This document shows, one piece after another, positions 54,090-62,998 of a DNA stretch of 64,000 bases. Every line of letters begins with the position of its first letter. The stretch's first letter is position 1. The notes beneath the pieces are model-generated. The model was not told the origin of the DNA. It saw only the letters and a list, made by a program, of their open reading frames with translations, and searched no databases. The position numbers were made by a program, and so were the translations under genes. Source of the DNA: Nonomuraea sp. SYSU D8015 (GTDB lineage: Bacteria > Actinomycetota > Actinomycetes > Streptosporangiales > Streptosporangiaceae); contig NZ_VJYI01000005.1 of NCBI RefSeq assembly GCF_008065375.1, forward strand, positions 62,001-126,000. The letters run 5' to 3'.

Positions 54090-55976
54090 GTGCCGGTTCT
54101 TTCGGTGATCGTCCCGTTCTACAACGTCGAGAAGTACATCGGACCCTGCCTGGACTCCATCTCCGCCCAGACCCTGGACGATCTGGAGGTGATCTGCGTG
54201 GACGACGGCAGCGACGACGGCGGCCCCGCCCTCGTCCGCGCCAGGCAGGCCGACGACCGCCGGATCAACCTCATCAGCCAGGACAACCAGGGCGTGGGAC
54301 GTGCCCGCAACGTCGGCGTACGCCGGGCACGCGGACGCTACCTGGCGTTCGTGGACGGCGACGACACGGTGCCGCCGGACGCGTTCAGGCGCCTGGTGTC
54401 CTCACTCGAGACCACGGGCTCCGACCTGGCCTGCGGAAACGTCATGCGTCTCCATCGAAACCTGCTCATCCCGTCGTGGGCGCACCGGGAGGCGTTCGCC
54501 AAGCCGATCAAGGGCACCCACATCACCCGCCACCCGCTGCTGATCCGCGACCGCATGTTGTGGAACAAGGTCTACCGCCGCTCCTTCTGGGACGCCCTGG
54601 GCCTGAGCTTCCCCGAGCGCATGTACGAGGACCAGCCCGTCGCCATGGCTGCCCACGTCGGGGCCCGCTCGGTCGACGTGCTGGCCAGGGTCGTCTACCA
54701 CTGGCGGCAGCGCGACGAGCCCGGCACTTCGATCACCCAGCGGAGCCTGGAGCCGGGCAACCTGCGCGACCGCCTCCTGTCGGTGCTGGAGACCGCCGAC
54801 CTGGTCGCCCGCCACGCGCCGCGACTCAAGCCGGACTTCGACCGCGACACCATGGACATCGACATGGCCGTCGCGGTGGAGGCCGTGGCCGCGATGGGCG
54901 AGTCGGCGGATCCGGAGCTGATCGGTCTGATCGTCCGCTATCTCGACGGCGTGTCGCGCGAGGCGTGGCGAAGCATTCCGTTCGCCCAGCGGCTCCAGGT
55001 CCATCTCCTCCACCGGCGCCGCCTGGCCCAGCTGGCCGACGTCCACGCCCAGGCCCGCGACGGACGGCTGCGGCCCCGGGTGTGCCCTTCCGGGTTCCTG
55101 CGCAGGCGCTGGTACGGCAGGCATCCGTGGCTGCCCGGGCACCTGTCCGACGTCTCGGACGAGCTGGAGGTGTCGGCCCGGCTGGTCGAGCTCGACTGGC
55201 GGGACGGCGTGCTCGCCGGCGCCGGCCGGGTGGGCGTCGGCGGCTTCGACGTCAGTGAGCTGGGCCGGGCACGCGTACGCGTCTGGCTGGAGGAACGCAG
55301 GACCGGCGAGACCGTTCACCTGTCCGACCAGGAGTCCGCGCCCGCCTGGGAGATCGTGGCGGAGGACGATGACAGCAGGGCGCCCCAGCACGTGTTCCCG
55401 TTCGCGTTCGCCTTCGACCCGGCCGTGCTGTCGCGGGCCCAGCTCGCCAGGCGCGGCCACTGGGAGCTCCGGCTGCAGCTCAGGGGCCAGGGGCTGCGCC
55501 TGGAGGGCCAGGTGGCCGGGCCGCGCTGGCTGCCGCCGCCGATCCCGGCGCCGCGCCGCAGGTCGGGCGTGTGGCTCGTGCCGGTGCGCAGTGCCAAGGG
55601 GGCTTGGGGTCTGCGGCTGCGCGCGGCGGAGGCGATCATCGACGAGTGCCGGGTGGACGGCGGTGACCTGGTGTTCGCGGGGAAGATGGCCGACGTCGGC
55701 GACGGCGAGCCGGTGCTGAGGCTGAGACGCAGGAGCGACGGCGAGGAGATGTACTTCCCCGTGACGCTGACCGGGCAGCAGTTCCGCGCCCGGGTGCCGC
55801 TGGCCGGCATCGACGAGTGCGTCGGCGACGAGTCGTGGTGGGAGGTCGTCATCGACCAGGGCAAGGAACTGCGCCCGCTGGTGCGCGCCCGCCAGTGCGC
55901 CGTCGCGACCGTCGACGACCGTCGCTTCCTGGTGGATCGGGGGAAGGACGGCTGCCTGATCGTGGCCGAGCGCTAG
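54090..55976 (+). CDS. GT2 glycosyltransferase, teichoic-acid type
   Basis: 628 residues from a GTG with GAAGAGGAG upstream. The GT2 domain (1-240) has LSVIVPFYNVEKYIGPCLDS, the DDGSDDGG loop, AFVDGDDTVPPDAF (DxD), and the acceptor motif RDRMLWNKVYRRSFW. The remaining 390 residues are mostly beta-strand, resembling trimerisation or accessory domains of TarS/TarP enzymes that add sugars to wall teichoic acid. It converges with pseC, overlapping by four bases. It shares architecture with the GT2 at 61517. Confidence 0.88.
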   Translation: MPVLSVIVPFYNVEKYIGPCLDSISAQTLDDLEVICVDDGSDDGGPALVRARQADDRRINLISQDNQGVGRARNVGVRRARGRYLAFVDGDDTVPPDAFRRLVSSLETTGSDLACGNVMRLHRNLLIPSWAHREAFAKPIKGTHITRHPLLIRDRMLWNKVYRRSFWDALGLSFPERMYEDQPVAMAAHVGARSVDVLARVVYHWRQRDEPGTSITQRSLEPGNLRDRLLSVLETADLVARHAPRLKPDFDRDTMDIDMAVAVEAVAAMGESADPELIGLIVRYLDGVSREAWRSIPFAQRLQVHLLHRRRLAQLADVHAQARDGRLRPRVCPSGFLRRRWYGRHPWLPGHLSDVSDELEVSARLVELDWRDGVLAGAGRVGVGGFDVSELGRARVRVWLEERRTGETVHLSDQESAPAWEIVAEDDDSRAPQHVFPFAFAFDPAVLSRAQLARRGHWELRLQLRGQGLRLEGQVAGPRWLPPPIPAPRRRSGVWLVPVRSAKGAWGLRLRAAEAIIDECRVDGGDLVFAGKMADVGDGEPVLRLRRRSDGEEMYFPVTLTGQQFRARVPLAGIDECVGDESWWEVVIDQGKELRPLVRARQCAVATVDDRRFLVDRGKDGCLIVAER

Positions 55977-57097
55977 GCCAGGATGCTCGCCAGCGTCTCG
56001 ACGACGCGGTCCTGCTGGGCGTCGGACATGTCCGGGAAGAGCGGCAGCGACAGCTCCTCGGCGTAATAGGCCTCCGCCCGCGGGCACAGCCCGCGCCGAT
56101 AGCCGAGGTCCTCGAACACCGGATGCCAGTACGCGGGAAGGTAGTTGACCTGCACACCGATGCCCGCGGCCCGCATGCGGTCGTAGACCTCCCGCCGCCG
56201 CCCCTCGCGGATCCGCACCGGATAGAGGTGCCAGTTCGGGCGGACGTATGCCCGCTGCGCCGGGAGCGTCAGCCCGGGCACGTCACGCAGCAGCGTGTTG
56301 TAGCGGGCCACCAGCTCGGACCTGCGGGCGCGGAAGCGCGTCAGGCGGCGCAGCTGGCTGAGGCCGAGCGCGCACAGCACGTCGGGCAGCCGGTAGTTGA
56401 GCCCGAACTCGTGCACCTCCTGGTGCCAGCCGCCCACGTCGGGCGCGCGCTGGTCGGCGGGATCCTTGACCAGGCCGTGGTTCCTGAAGCGGGCCGCCCG
56501 CCGATGGTGCTCCGGGGCGAGCGCCGCGACCGCGCCGCCTTCGGCGGTCGTCACGGCCTTGGTCGGGAAGAACGAGAACGTCGTGAGGTCCGCGAGCGCC
56601 CCCACGGGCCGATCTTTGTACGCCGCCCCGATCGAATGCGCCGCGTCCGCCATCAGCACGGCACCGACCCGGTCGGCGACCTCCCGCAGCTCGTCGTAGT
56701 CGGCGGGATGGCCCGCGTAGTCGACCGCCATGATCACCCGGGTGCGGCAGCCGGCCAGCGAGGCGACGGCGTCGGGATCGAGGTTGCCGGTGTCGGGCTG
56801 CACGTCGGCGAAGACCGGCCGGGCGCCGAGCAGCGCGGCCGTGGCCGCGGTGGCCACGAACGTCAGCGGCGAGGTGACCACCTCGTCGCCCGCGCGCACC
56901 CCGGCCGCCGCGTACGCGACGTGCAGCGCGGCCGTGCCCGAGGTGACCGACACGCACGGCACGCCGCCCGTCCAGAGGGCCAGCTCCGCCTCGAACGCGG
57001 CGACCGCCGGCCCGGTGGTGAGCCAGTCGCCGCGCAGCACCTCGGCCACCGCCTCGACGTCGGACTCGTCGATCGACTGCCGTCCGTAGGGAAGCAT
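55973..57097 (-). CDS. pseC: UDP-4-amino-4,6-dideoxy-N-acetyl-L-altrosamine transaminase
   Basis: 374 residues from an ATG at 57097 that overlaps the pseB stop (TGATG). DegT/DnrJ/EryC1/StrS-type PLP enzyme: the opening LPYGRQSIDESDVEAVAEVL is typical of PseC, and the Schiff-base Lys is in FSFFPTKAVTTAEGGAV. It aminates the 4-keto sugar from PseB using glutamate. It is the second step of pseudaminic acid synthesis. Confidence 0.92.
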   Translation of the reverse strand: MLPYGRQSIDESDVEAVAEVLRGDWLTTGPAVAAFEAELALWTGGVPCVSVTSGTAALHVAYAAAGVRAGDEVVTSPLTFVATAATAALLGARPVFADVQPDTGNLDPDAVASLAGCRTRVIMAVDYAGHPADYDELREVADRVGAVLMADAAHSIGAAYKDRPVGALADLTTFSFFPTKAVTTAEGGAVAALAPEHHRRAARFRNHGLVKDPADQRAPDVGGWHQEVHEFGLNYRLPDVLCALGLSQLRRLTRFRARRSELVARYNTLLRDVPGLTLPAQRAYVRPNWHLYPVRIREGRRREVYDRMRAAGIGVQVNYLPAYWHPVFEDLGYRRGLCPRAEAYYAEELSLPLFPDMSDAQQDRVVETLASILA

Positions 57098-58074
57098 CAG
57101 CCGGCCACCATCGTGCGCAGGTCGTCGACCGTCAGCCACTGGTCGTTGGTGTCGGAGCGGTAGGCGAAGCCCTCCGGCAGCAGCTCCCCGGTCTGCGGCG
57201 GCAGGTAGCCCCAGGTCGCAATCGTGGGCTGGACCACGTAGCGGTCGGCCAGCCGCAGTGTCCTGCGGCCGTCGTCGGGGCCGATCATCTCCTCGTGCAG
57301 CTTCTCGCCCGGCCGGACGCCGATCTCGTAGATCGAGCTCTGCGGGGCCAGCGCCTCGGCCAGGTCGGTGATGCGCATGCTGGGGATGCGCGGGACGTAG
57401 AGCTCGCCGCCCTGCATGAGGTCGAAGGAGTCGACCACGAACCGCACGGCCTGGTCGAGGGTGATCCAGAACCTGGTCATGCGCTTGTCGGTGATCGGCA
57501 GGCTCTCGCCCTGCGCGGCCAGGCGCTGGAACAGCGGCACAACGGAGCCCCGGCTGCCGACGACGTTGCCGTAGCGGACCACGGCGAAGCGGGTCTCGTG
57601 TGCGGCGGCGTAGTGGTTGGCCGAGACGAACAGCTTGTCCGCGACCAGCTTGGTGGCGCCGTAGAGGTTGATCGGGCTGGAGGCCTTGTCCGTGGAGAGC
57701 GCGACCACCTTGCGCACGCCGCAGTCGATGGCGGCCTCGACGACGTTCTGCGATCCGGCGACGTTGGTGCGGACGTATTCGAACGGGTTGTATTCGGCGG
57801 TGTCGACCTGCTTGAGCGCGGCCGCGTGGACGACGTGGTCGACGCCGTGCATGGCGCGGGTCAGGCGGTCGCGGTCTCGGACGTCGCCGATGAACCAGCG
57901 CAGCCGCTCGTCGTCGCCGAAGAGCTGCCTGATCTCGTACTGCTTGAGCTCGTCGCGGGAGAAGACCACCAGGCGCCGCACGCCGAGCGAGTCGAGGGCG
58001 TGGCGGATGAAGGCCTTGCCGAAGGACCCCGTCCCCCCGGTGACCAGAATCGACGATCCACTGAGAATGCTCAC
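57097..58074 (-). CDS. pseB: UDP-N-acetylglucosamine 4,6-dehydratase (inverting)
   Basis: 325 residues from a GTG with GGGGGG upstream. NAD site ILVTGGTGSFGKAFIRHAL; SDR catalytic region STDKASSPINLYGATKLVADK with the Lys of the YxxxK; also VVRYGNVVGSRGSV. It dehydrates, epimerises and yields the 4-keto-L-hexulose that PseC aminates. It is divergent from pseF, with an 84-base gap carrying an AGCATA/TATGCT element that could be a promoter. Confidence 0.93.
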   Translation of the reverse strand: MSILSGSSILVTGGTGSFGKAFIRHALDSLGVRRLVVFSRDELKQYEIRQLFGDDERLRWFIGDVRDRDRLTRAMHGVDHVVHAAALKQVDTAEYNPFEYVRTNVAGSQNVVEAAIDCGVRKVVALSTDKASSPINLYGATKLVADKLFVSANHYAAAHETRFAVVRYGNVVGSRGSVVPLFQRLAAQGESLPITDKRMTRFWITLDQAVRFVVDSFDLMQGGELYVPRIPSMRITDLAEALAPQSSIYEIGVRPGEKLHEEMIGPDDGRRTLRLADRYVVQPTIATWGYLPPQTGELLPEGFAYRSDTNDQWLTVDDLRTMVAG

Positions 58075-58158
58075 GTGGCCCCCCTGAAGTCGCGTGCCGG
58101 GCGGTAGCATAGCGCGATCGGTCAATGACGCACTGTCACACGGGGGAATGGGGCTGCT
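58075..58158. promoter_or_regulatory. Divergent promoter region of the pse cluster
   Basis: The 84-bp gap between pseB (leftward) and pseF (rightward) must hold promoters for both arms. TATGCT on the minus strand (58106-58111) is a candidate -10. No operator is evident. Confidence 0.3.
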
Positions 58159-58887
58159 GTGCGTATTGTCGGGATCATTCAGGCTCGTATGGGGTCCACC
58201 CGCCTTCCGGGGAAGGTGCTGCGGCAGCTGGGCGGTCGTTCTGTCCTGGGGTGGGTGGTTCGCGCCGCACGTGAGTCGCACGCCCTCGACGACCTCGTGG
58301 TCGCCACCACGACCCTGGCCGCCGACGACGTGGTGGTCGCCGAGTGCCGCCGGCTCGGCGTCGACTGCCACCGGGGGCCGGTGGACGACGTGCTGACGCG
58401 GTTCGTGCAGGCGCTGGAGGGGCGCGCGGGGGATGCCGTGATGCGGTTCACGGCCGACTGCCCGCTGCTCGACCCCACCGTGATCAGGGAGGCCGCGCTC
58501 GTCTACCGGGCCGTGCCCGGGCTCGACTACCTCAGCACCAGCCTGGCCCGCACCATGCCGCGCGGGCTCGACGTGGAGATCGTGGGCAGGGCCGCGCTCG
58601 ATCGGGCCGACCGGGAGGCCGACGCCTACCACCGCACCCACGTGACCTCCTACGTCTACGAGCACCCTGGCGACGCGCGGCTGCTCGGGCTCGCCTATCG
58701 CCCGGTCGCCGACGACCTGCGGGTCACGCTCGACACCGAGGACGACTGGCGGCTCATCTCCCGCGTGGTGAGCGAGCTGGGCGACGGCTGCGTGCCGACC
58801 AGGACACTGGTGGGCTGGCTGCGTGAGCGGCCCGAGGTGTGCGGGCTCAACGCCCACGTCCGGCAGAAGGCGCTGCAGGACGCATGA
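58159..58887 (+). CDS. pseF: Pseudaminate cytidylyltransferase-like protein
   Basis: 242 residues from a GTG after GGGGAATGGGG. Nucleotidyltransferase signature IVGIIQARMGSTRLPGKVLR, then LVVATTTLAADDVVV and MRFTADCPLLDPTVIREA. It resembles SpsF/PseF, which activates pseudaminic acid with CTP. The ATGA overlap with pseG and its place opposite pseBC support the PseF role over other SpsF-type sugar activation. Confidence 0.85.
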   Translation: MRIVGIIQARMGSTRLPGKVLRQLGGRSVLGWVVRAARESHALDDLVVATTTLAADDVVVAECRRLGVDCHRGPVDDVLTRFVQALEGRAGDAVMRFTADCPLLDPTVIREAALVYRAVPGLDYLSTSLARTMPRGLDVEIVGRAALDRADREADAYHRTHVTSYVYEHPGDARLLGLAYRPVADDLRVTLDTEDDWRLISRVVSELGDGCVPTRTLVGWLRERPEVCGLNAHVRQKALQDA

Positions 58888-59840
58888 CCGCGGTCGGCTT
58901 CCGCTGCGACGCCGGGGTGAAGAGCGGCGTCGGACATCTGGTGCGCTGCGTGGCGCTGGCCGAGGAGCTGCGGGGGCGCGGCGTGGACGTGCTCTTCCTC
59001 GGCGCGGTGCACGGGTCCGACTGGGCCAGGGCGCAGCTCAGGGAGCGCGCGCTGCCGCTGGTCGCCGCCCCTCGGACGCCTGCGCGGCTGGCGGCCCTGG
59101 CCAGGGAGTTCCGGCTCGACGCGATGGTGCTCGACTCGTACCACCTGCCGGCGGAGACCGGGGCCGTGCTCCGGGACGCGGGGCTGGCGGTGCTGGCGAT
59201 CGTCGACGGCGACCCGCGGGGTCAGGAGGCCGACCTCTACCTCGACCAGAACCTCGGCGCCGAACGCCGCGTCCTCCTCTCCGAGTCGCTGACCGGGGCG
59301 CGTTACGTGCTGCTGCGCGACAGCGTCAGGTGGCGCACGCGGGCGCCGCGGCGCGACGGGGCGGTGCCGCGGGTGCTGTGCTTCTTCGGCGGCACCGACA
59401 GCGCGGGCGTCGTCCCCGCGTGGGCGGACGCGCTCCGGGCGACCGGCGTGCCCTTCGAGGGCACGGTGGTCAGCCCGGCGCCGTTCGCGGCAGGCGGGCC
59501 GATCACCGTCATCCCGCCGACGGACCGGCTGCCGGAGCTCATGGCCGAGGCCGACCTCGTGGTCACCGCGGCCGGCTCGGCGATCTGGGAGCTGCTCTAC
59601 CTCGGCGTGCCCACGGCGCTGACCTGGGTGGCCGACAACCAGCTCATCGGCTACCGCGAGCTCGTGGGCAGGGGTGTCGCGGCAGGCCTGGGCGGCGCGC
59701 CCGGCGCGGAGGCCGTCGCCGCGCTGGCCCGCCTGCTCGCCGACCCCGCCGCCCGCGAGGAGCACGGCGGCCGGGGCCGCGGCCTGGTGGACGGCAAGGG
59801 CAGGGAACGCGTGGCCGACGCCCTCCTGGCCCTGCTCTAG
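58884..59840 (+). CDS. pseG: UDP-2,4-diacetamido-2,4,6-trideoxy-L-altropyranose hydrolase
   Basis: 318 residues from an ATG in an ATGA overlap with pseF. PseG features are FRCDAGVKSGVGHLVRCVAL near the N-terminus, VLDSYHLPAETG and DLYLDQNLGAE, with a GT-B like fold ending VTAAGSAIWELLYLGVP. It removes UDP to yield the free sugar for PseI. It converges with pseI, overlapping by four bases. Confidence 0.9.
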   Translation: MTAVGFRCDAGVKSGVGHLVRCVALAEELRGRGVDVLFLGAVHGSDWARAQLRERALPLVAAPRTPARLAALAREFRLDAMVLDSYHLPAETGAVLRDAGLAVLAIVDGDPRGQEADLYLDQNLGAERRVLLSESLTGARYVLLRDSVRWRTRAPRRDGAVPRVLCFFGGTDSAGVVPAWADALRATGVPFEGTVVSPAPFAAGGPITVIPPTDRLPELMAEADLVVTAAGSAIWELLYLGVPTALTWVADNQLIGYRELVGRGVAAGLGGAPGAEAVAALARLLADPAAREEHGGRGRGLVDGKGRERVADALLALL

Positions 59841-60880
59841 ATCAGGTCCCAGCTCAGCGGCGTGCCCATGGGGACGTCCCGGACGAAGCGCCGCCCCATC
59901 ACGTCACGCGCCGCGTCCGGGGGCAGCCCGCCGGCCGGCCGGATGGATCGCACGTTGCCGGCGCTCACCACGTCACCGGCCCGCACGTCGCGCACCACGT
60001 ACAGCGACCGCCGGAACCGCAGCCCCTCGCGCTCCGACGCCCGGGGCCCGATCACCGCGCTCCCCAGCGCCTCCCAGGCCCGCCGGCTCTCCTCCACCAG
60101 CGTCGCGAGCTCGCGGGGCTCAAGGGAGAACGCGGCGTCCACCCCGCCCTCTGCGCGCGACACGGTCACGTGCTTCTCGATCAGGCAGGCCCCCAGCGCC
60201 ACCGCGGCCAGCGGTACCCCGATGCCGGGCGTGTGGTCGGAGACCCCGACCACCTCCCCGGTGAGCGCGGCCAGCAGCGGCAGCGCCCGCAGATTGCTCT
60301 CGGAAGGCGCGGCCGGGTAGGAGGCGGTGCACGCCAGCACGGCGAGCTGGGTGCACCCGGCCTCCCGTGCGGCGGTCACGGCGGCGTCGATCTCGCCGGC
60401 CGTCGCCATCCCCGTGGAGATGATCAGCGGCTTGCCGGTGGCGGCGGCGAGCCTGATCAGCGGCAGGTCCACGATCTCCGAGGAGGCGATCTTGTACGCC
60501 GGCGCGCCCAGCTTCTCCAGCAGCTCAACGGCGGTCGGGTCGAACGGCGAGGAGAAGGCGACCAGCCCGTGCTCGCGCGCCCGCTCGAAGATCGGCTCGT
60601 GCCACTCCCACGGCGTGTGGGCACGCTCGAAGAGCCGGTAGAGCCGCTCCCCGCCCCACAGCGAGTGCCCGTCGCCCACGCGGAACGCCGGCCCGTCGGC
60701 GTCGACGGTGAGTGTGTCGGGCCGGTACGTCTGCAGCTTCAGCGCGTCCGCCCCCGAGCGCGCCACCGCGTCGACGATGGCCAGGGCCCGCTCCAGGCCC
60801 CCATTGTGGTTGCCGGACATCTCGGCGACGACGAACGGCGGATTGCCCGGCCCGATCGCCCGCCCCGCGATGGAGATCAT
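59837..60880 (-). CDS. pseI: Pseudaminic acid synthase
   Basis: 347 residues. NeuB-type motifs are FVVAEMSGNHNGGLERALAI, DALKLQTYRPDTLT, YKIASSEIVDLPLIR and KPLIISTGMATAGE. The SAF domain at the C-terminus has SLYVVRDVRAGDVVSAGNVR. It condenses the 6-deoxy-altrose derivative with phosphoenolpyruvate. The ATG overlaps the pseH stop (ATGA). Confidence 0.93.
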   Translation of the reverse strand: MISIAGRAIGPGNPPFVVAEMSGNHNGGLERALAIVDAVARSGADALKLQTYRPDTLTVDADGPAFRVGDGHSLWGGERLYRLFERAHTPWEWHEPIFERAREHGLVAFSSPFDPTAVELLEKLGAPAYKIASSEIVDLPLIRLAAATGKPLIISTGMATAGEIDAAVTAAREAGCTQLAVLACTASYPAAPSESNLRALPLLAALTGEVVGVSDHTPGIGVPLAAVALGACLIEKHVTVSRAEGGVDAAFSLEPRELATLVEESRRAWEALGSAVIGPRASEREGLRFRRSLYVVRDVRAGDVVSAGNVRSIRPAGGLPPDAARDVMGRRFVRDVPMGTPLSWDLI

Positions 60881-61368
60881 GAGAGCTCCTTCCTGAGCTC
60901 GACGGCCACGATGTCGCGCGGCGCCCCGTCCACGTCCCGCCGGTAGGTCGCGACCTCGGCGAACCCGAACCGCCGGTGCAGTGCCCTGACCGGCTCGTTG
61001 TCGGCCAGCACCTCGCCGCGCAGCGCACTCACCCCGAGCGCTCCGAAGGCGTGGTCGATGGCCGCCCGCTCCAGGCCGATCCACGCCCGCAGCAGCGTCC
61101 CGGCCCGCTGCAGCCCGTCGAGGTCGAGGTAGAAGCCCCAGGTGGCGCTCTCCCGCGTGAGGCTCGAGTAGGCGACCACGCCCGCGGCGGCGCCCTCGTG
61201 GTCGTAGATCAGCACGCGCCTGGTCGCGTCGGCGCGGACGGCCGCCCACCATCGGGCGTGCTCTGCCTCGCCGATCTCATGTGTGGTGAAGCTGGAGGCC
61301 CGCACCCGCGGGTGGTTGCGCCAGCGCCGCATGGCGGGCAGATCGTCGTCCCGGACACTCCTCAGCAT
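60877..61368 (-). CDS. pseH: UDP-4-amino-4,6-dideoxy-altrosamine N-acetyltransferase
   Basis: 163 residues from an ATG with AGGGGGCG just upstream. GNAT fold: RDDDLPAMRRWRNHPRVRA, then THEIGEAEHARWWAA, typical of PseH, and ALRGEVLADNEPVRALHRRFG. It acetylates the 4-amino group of the PseC product. It heads the pseH-pseI pair. Confidence 0.9.
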   Translation of the reverse strand: MLRSVRDDDLPAMRRWRNHPRVRASSFTTHEIGEAEHARWWAAVRADATRRVLIYDHEGAAAGVVAYSSLTRESATWGFYLDLDGLQRAGTLLRAWIGLERAAIDHAFGALGVSALRGEVLADNEPVRALHRRFGFAEVATYRRDVDGAPRDIVAVELRKELS

Positions 61369-61516
61369 CGCGCCCCCTACGCTTCGCGATCGAGCCACTC
61401 CATAACGTAGCGGATTATGCGTCCGGTAAAGAGCTCATCAGGCTCAGGTCTCGAGCGGGGACCGCGAGGCATGCTGCCCTCGATCCCAACTCCCGACAGC
61501 CAAGGAGCACATTGGC

Positions 61517-62950
61517 ATGATCCCCCTGCTGAGCGTCGTCGTCCCCTTCTACAACGTGGAGCAGTACCTCACCGAATGCCTGAAGTCGCTGGCCGTCCAG
61601 ACGCTGGACGACCTCGAGGTCATCATGGTCGACGACGGCTCCTGCGACGGCAGCAGGCGGATCGCCGAGGACTTCGTCGCCCGGGACGGCCGTTTCCTGC
61701 TGATCGAGCAGCGCAACCTGGGGCCGGGGCCGGCCCGCAACAAGGGGGTCGGGCAGGCCCGGGGCACGTACATCGCCTTCGCCGACGCCGACGACGTCGT
61801 GCCGCCGGAGGCGTACGAGCGGATGGTCGCCAGGCTGGCCGAGACCGGCTCCGACCTCGCGTGCGGTGCGGTGGCGCGGCTCGTGGACGGCGCGCTGGAG
61901 GAGTCGATCCTGCACGAGAAGGTGTTCAGGCGGCCCGAGCTGTGCACTCACATCACCGACAAACAGGTCCTGATCCGGGACCGCACGGTCTGGAACAAGG
62001 TCTACCGGCGCGACTTCTGGGAGCGCGCCGGGCTGGAGTTCCCCGCGGGCATCTACGAGGACGTCCCGGTCGCCATGCAGGCGCACGTGCTGGCCACCAG
62101 TGTGGACATGGTCGGCGACGTGGTCTATCACTGGCGCAGGCGCGAGTCGTCCATCACGCAGTGCCGGAACGAGCTGTCCAACCTGAACGAGCGGCTGACC
62201 GCCATCCGGGCGGTGCGCTCCTTCCTCGACGAGCGGGCGCCCGAGCTGCTCGACGGCTTCGACGCGCTGGTGCTGGAGAAGGACATCATCTTCCTGTTCC
62301 AGGCGCTGGAGTCGAGCGAGGAGCCGGAGCCGCTGCTCGACCTGGCCCGCGCCTGGATGGCCGCGCTGAGCCCGCACGCGCTGGCCACCGCGCCGTCGCT
62401 GCGCCGCCTGGAGCTGCACCTGATGGCTCGCGGTCTGGTGCGCGAGCTGCGGACCATCCGCGACTTCCGGCGCTCCCGCGAGGACGCGGCCCGCATCGTG
62501 CCGCGCGGCCGGCGCAACGCCCGCTGGTTCGGCGACTACCCCTTCTTCCGCGACCGCCGGCTCAAGATCCCCGACGACGTCTTCGACGCCCGCGACGAGC
62601 TCAAACTGATCGCCAGGGTAGAGGAATGCACGTGGACCGGCGCCGAATACCGCGTGCGCGGGCACGTCGCGATCCACCGCGTCGACCGCCGGATCGACCG
62701 GCTCAACCTGTGGCTCAGCGACGGCCGCCGCAAGATCCCGCTGGACGTGCGGCGCTCGCGCCGCCACGGGTTCGTCACCACCATCGACCCGGCGCGGCTG
62801 GAGGGCGGCGGGCCCACCTGGCGGTTGCAGGCGCGGACCGAGACGCGCGGGCTGGTGCTCAAAGGCTGGCTCAGGGATGGCGAGGCCAATTCCGCATGGC
62901 GGTTGTCGGTGCCGGGTTGGTCAAGAACCGGCATGGACATCACCCAGTAG
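61517..62950 (+). CDS. GT2 glycosyltransferase, relative of the one at 54090
   Basis: 477 residues from an ATG with AAGGAG upstream. The GT2 domain has LLSVVVPFYNVEQYLTECL, the VDDGSCDGS loop, FADADDVVPPEAYERM and RDRTVWNKVYRRDFWERAG, matching the same spots in the GT2 at 54090. Its C-terminal half is shorter, with about 100 residues of beta structure. The pair flank the pseudaminic genes, so one of them is a good candidate for transferring a sugar onto a pseudaminate or polyol polymer. Confidence 0.87.
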   Translation: MIPLLSVVVPFYNVEQYLTECLKSLAVQTLDDLEVIMVDDGSCDGSRRIAEDFVARDGRFLLIEQRNLGPGPARNKGVGQARGTYIAFADADDVVPPEAYERMVARLAETGSDLACGAVARLVDGALEESILHEKVFRRPELCTHITDKQVLIRDRTVWNKVYRRDFWERAGLEFPAGIYEDVPVAMQAHVLATSVDMVGDVVYHWRRRESSITQCRNELSNLNERLTAIRAVRSFLDERAPELLDGFDALVLEKDIIFLFQALESSEEPEPLLDLARAWMAALSPHALATAPSLRRLELHLMARGLVRELRTIRDFRRSREDAARIVPRGRRNARWFGDYPFFRDRRLKIPDDVFDARDELKLIARVEECTWTGAEYRVRGHVAIHRVDRRIDRLNLWLSDGRRKIPLDVRRSRRHGFVTTIDPARLEGGGPTWRLQARTETRGLVLKGWLRDGEANSAWRLSVPGWSRTGMDITQ

Positions 62951-62998
62951 TTCCAGACAGTAATCACACGAGCGCGTGTCGTGTTCATGCTGGTCTCC

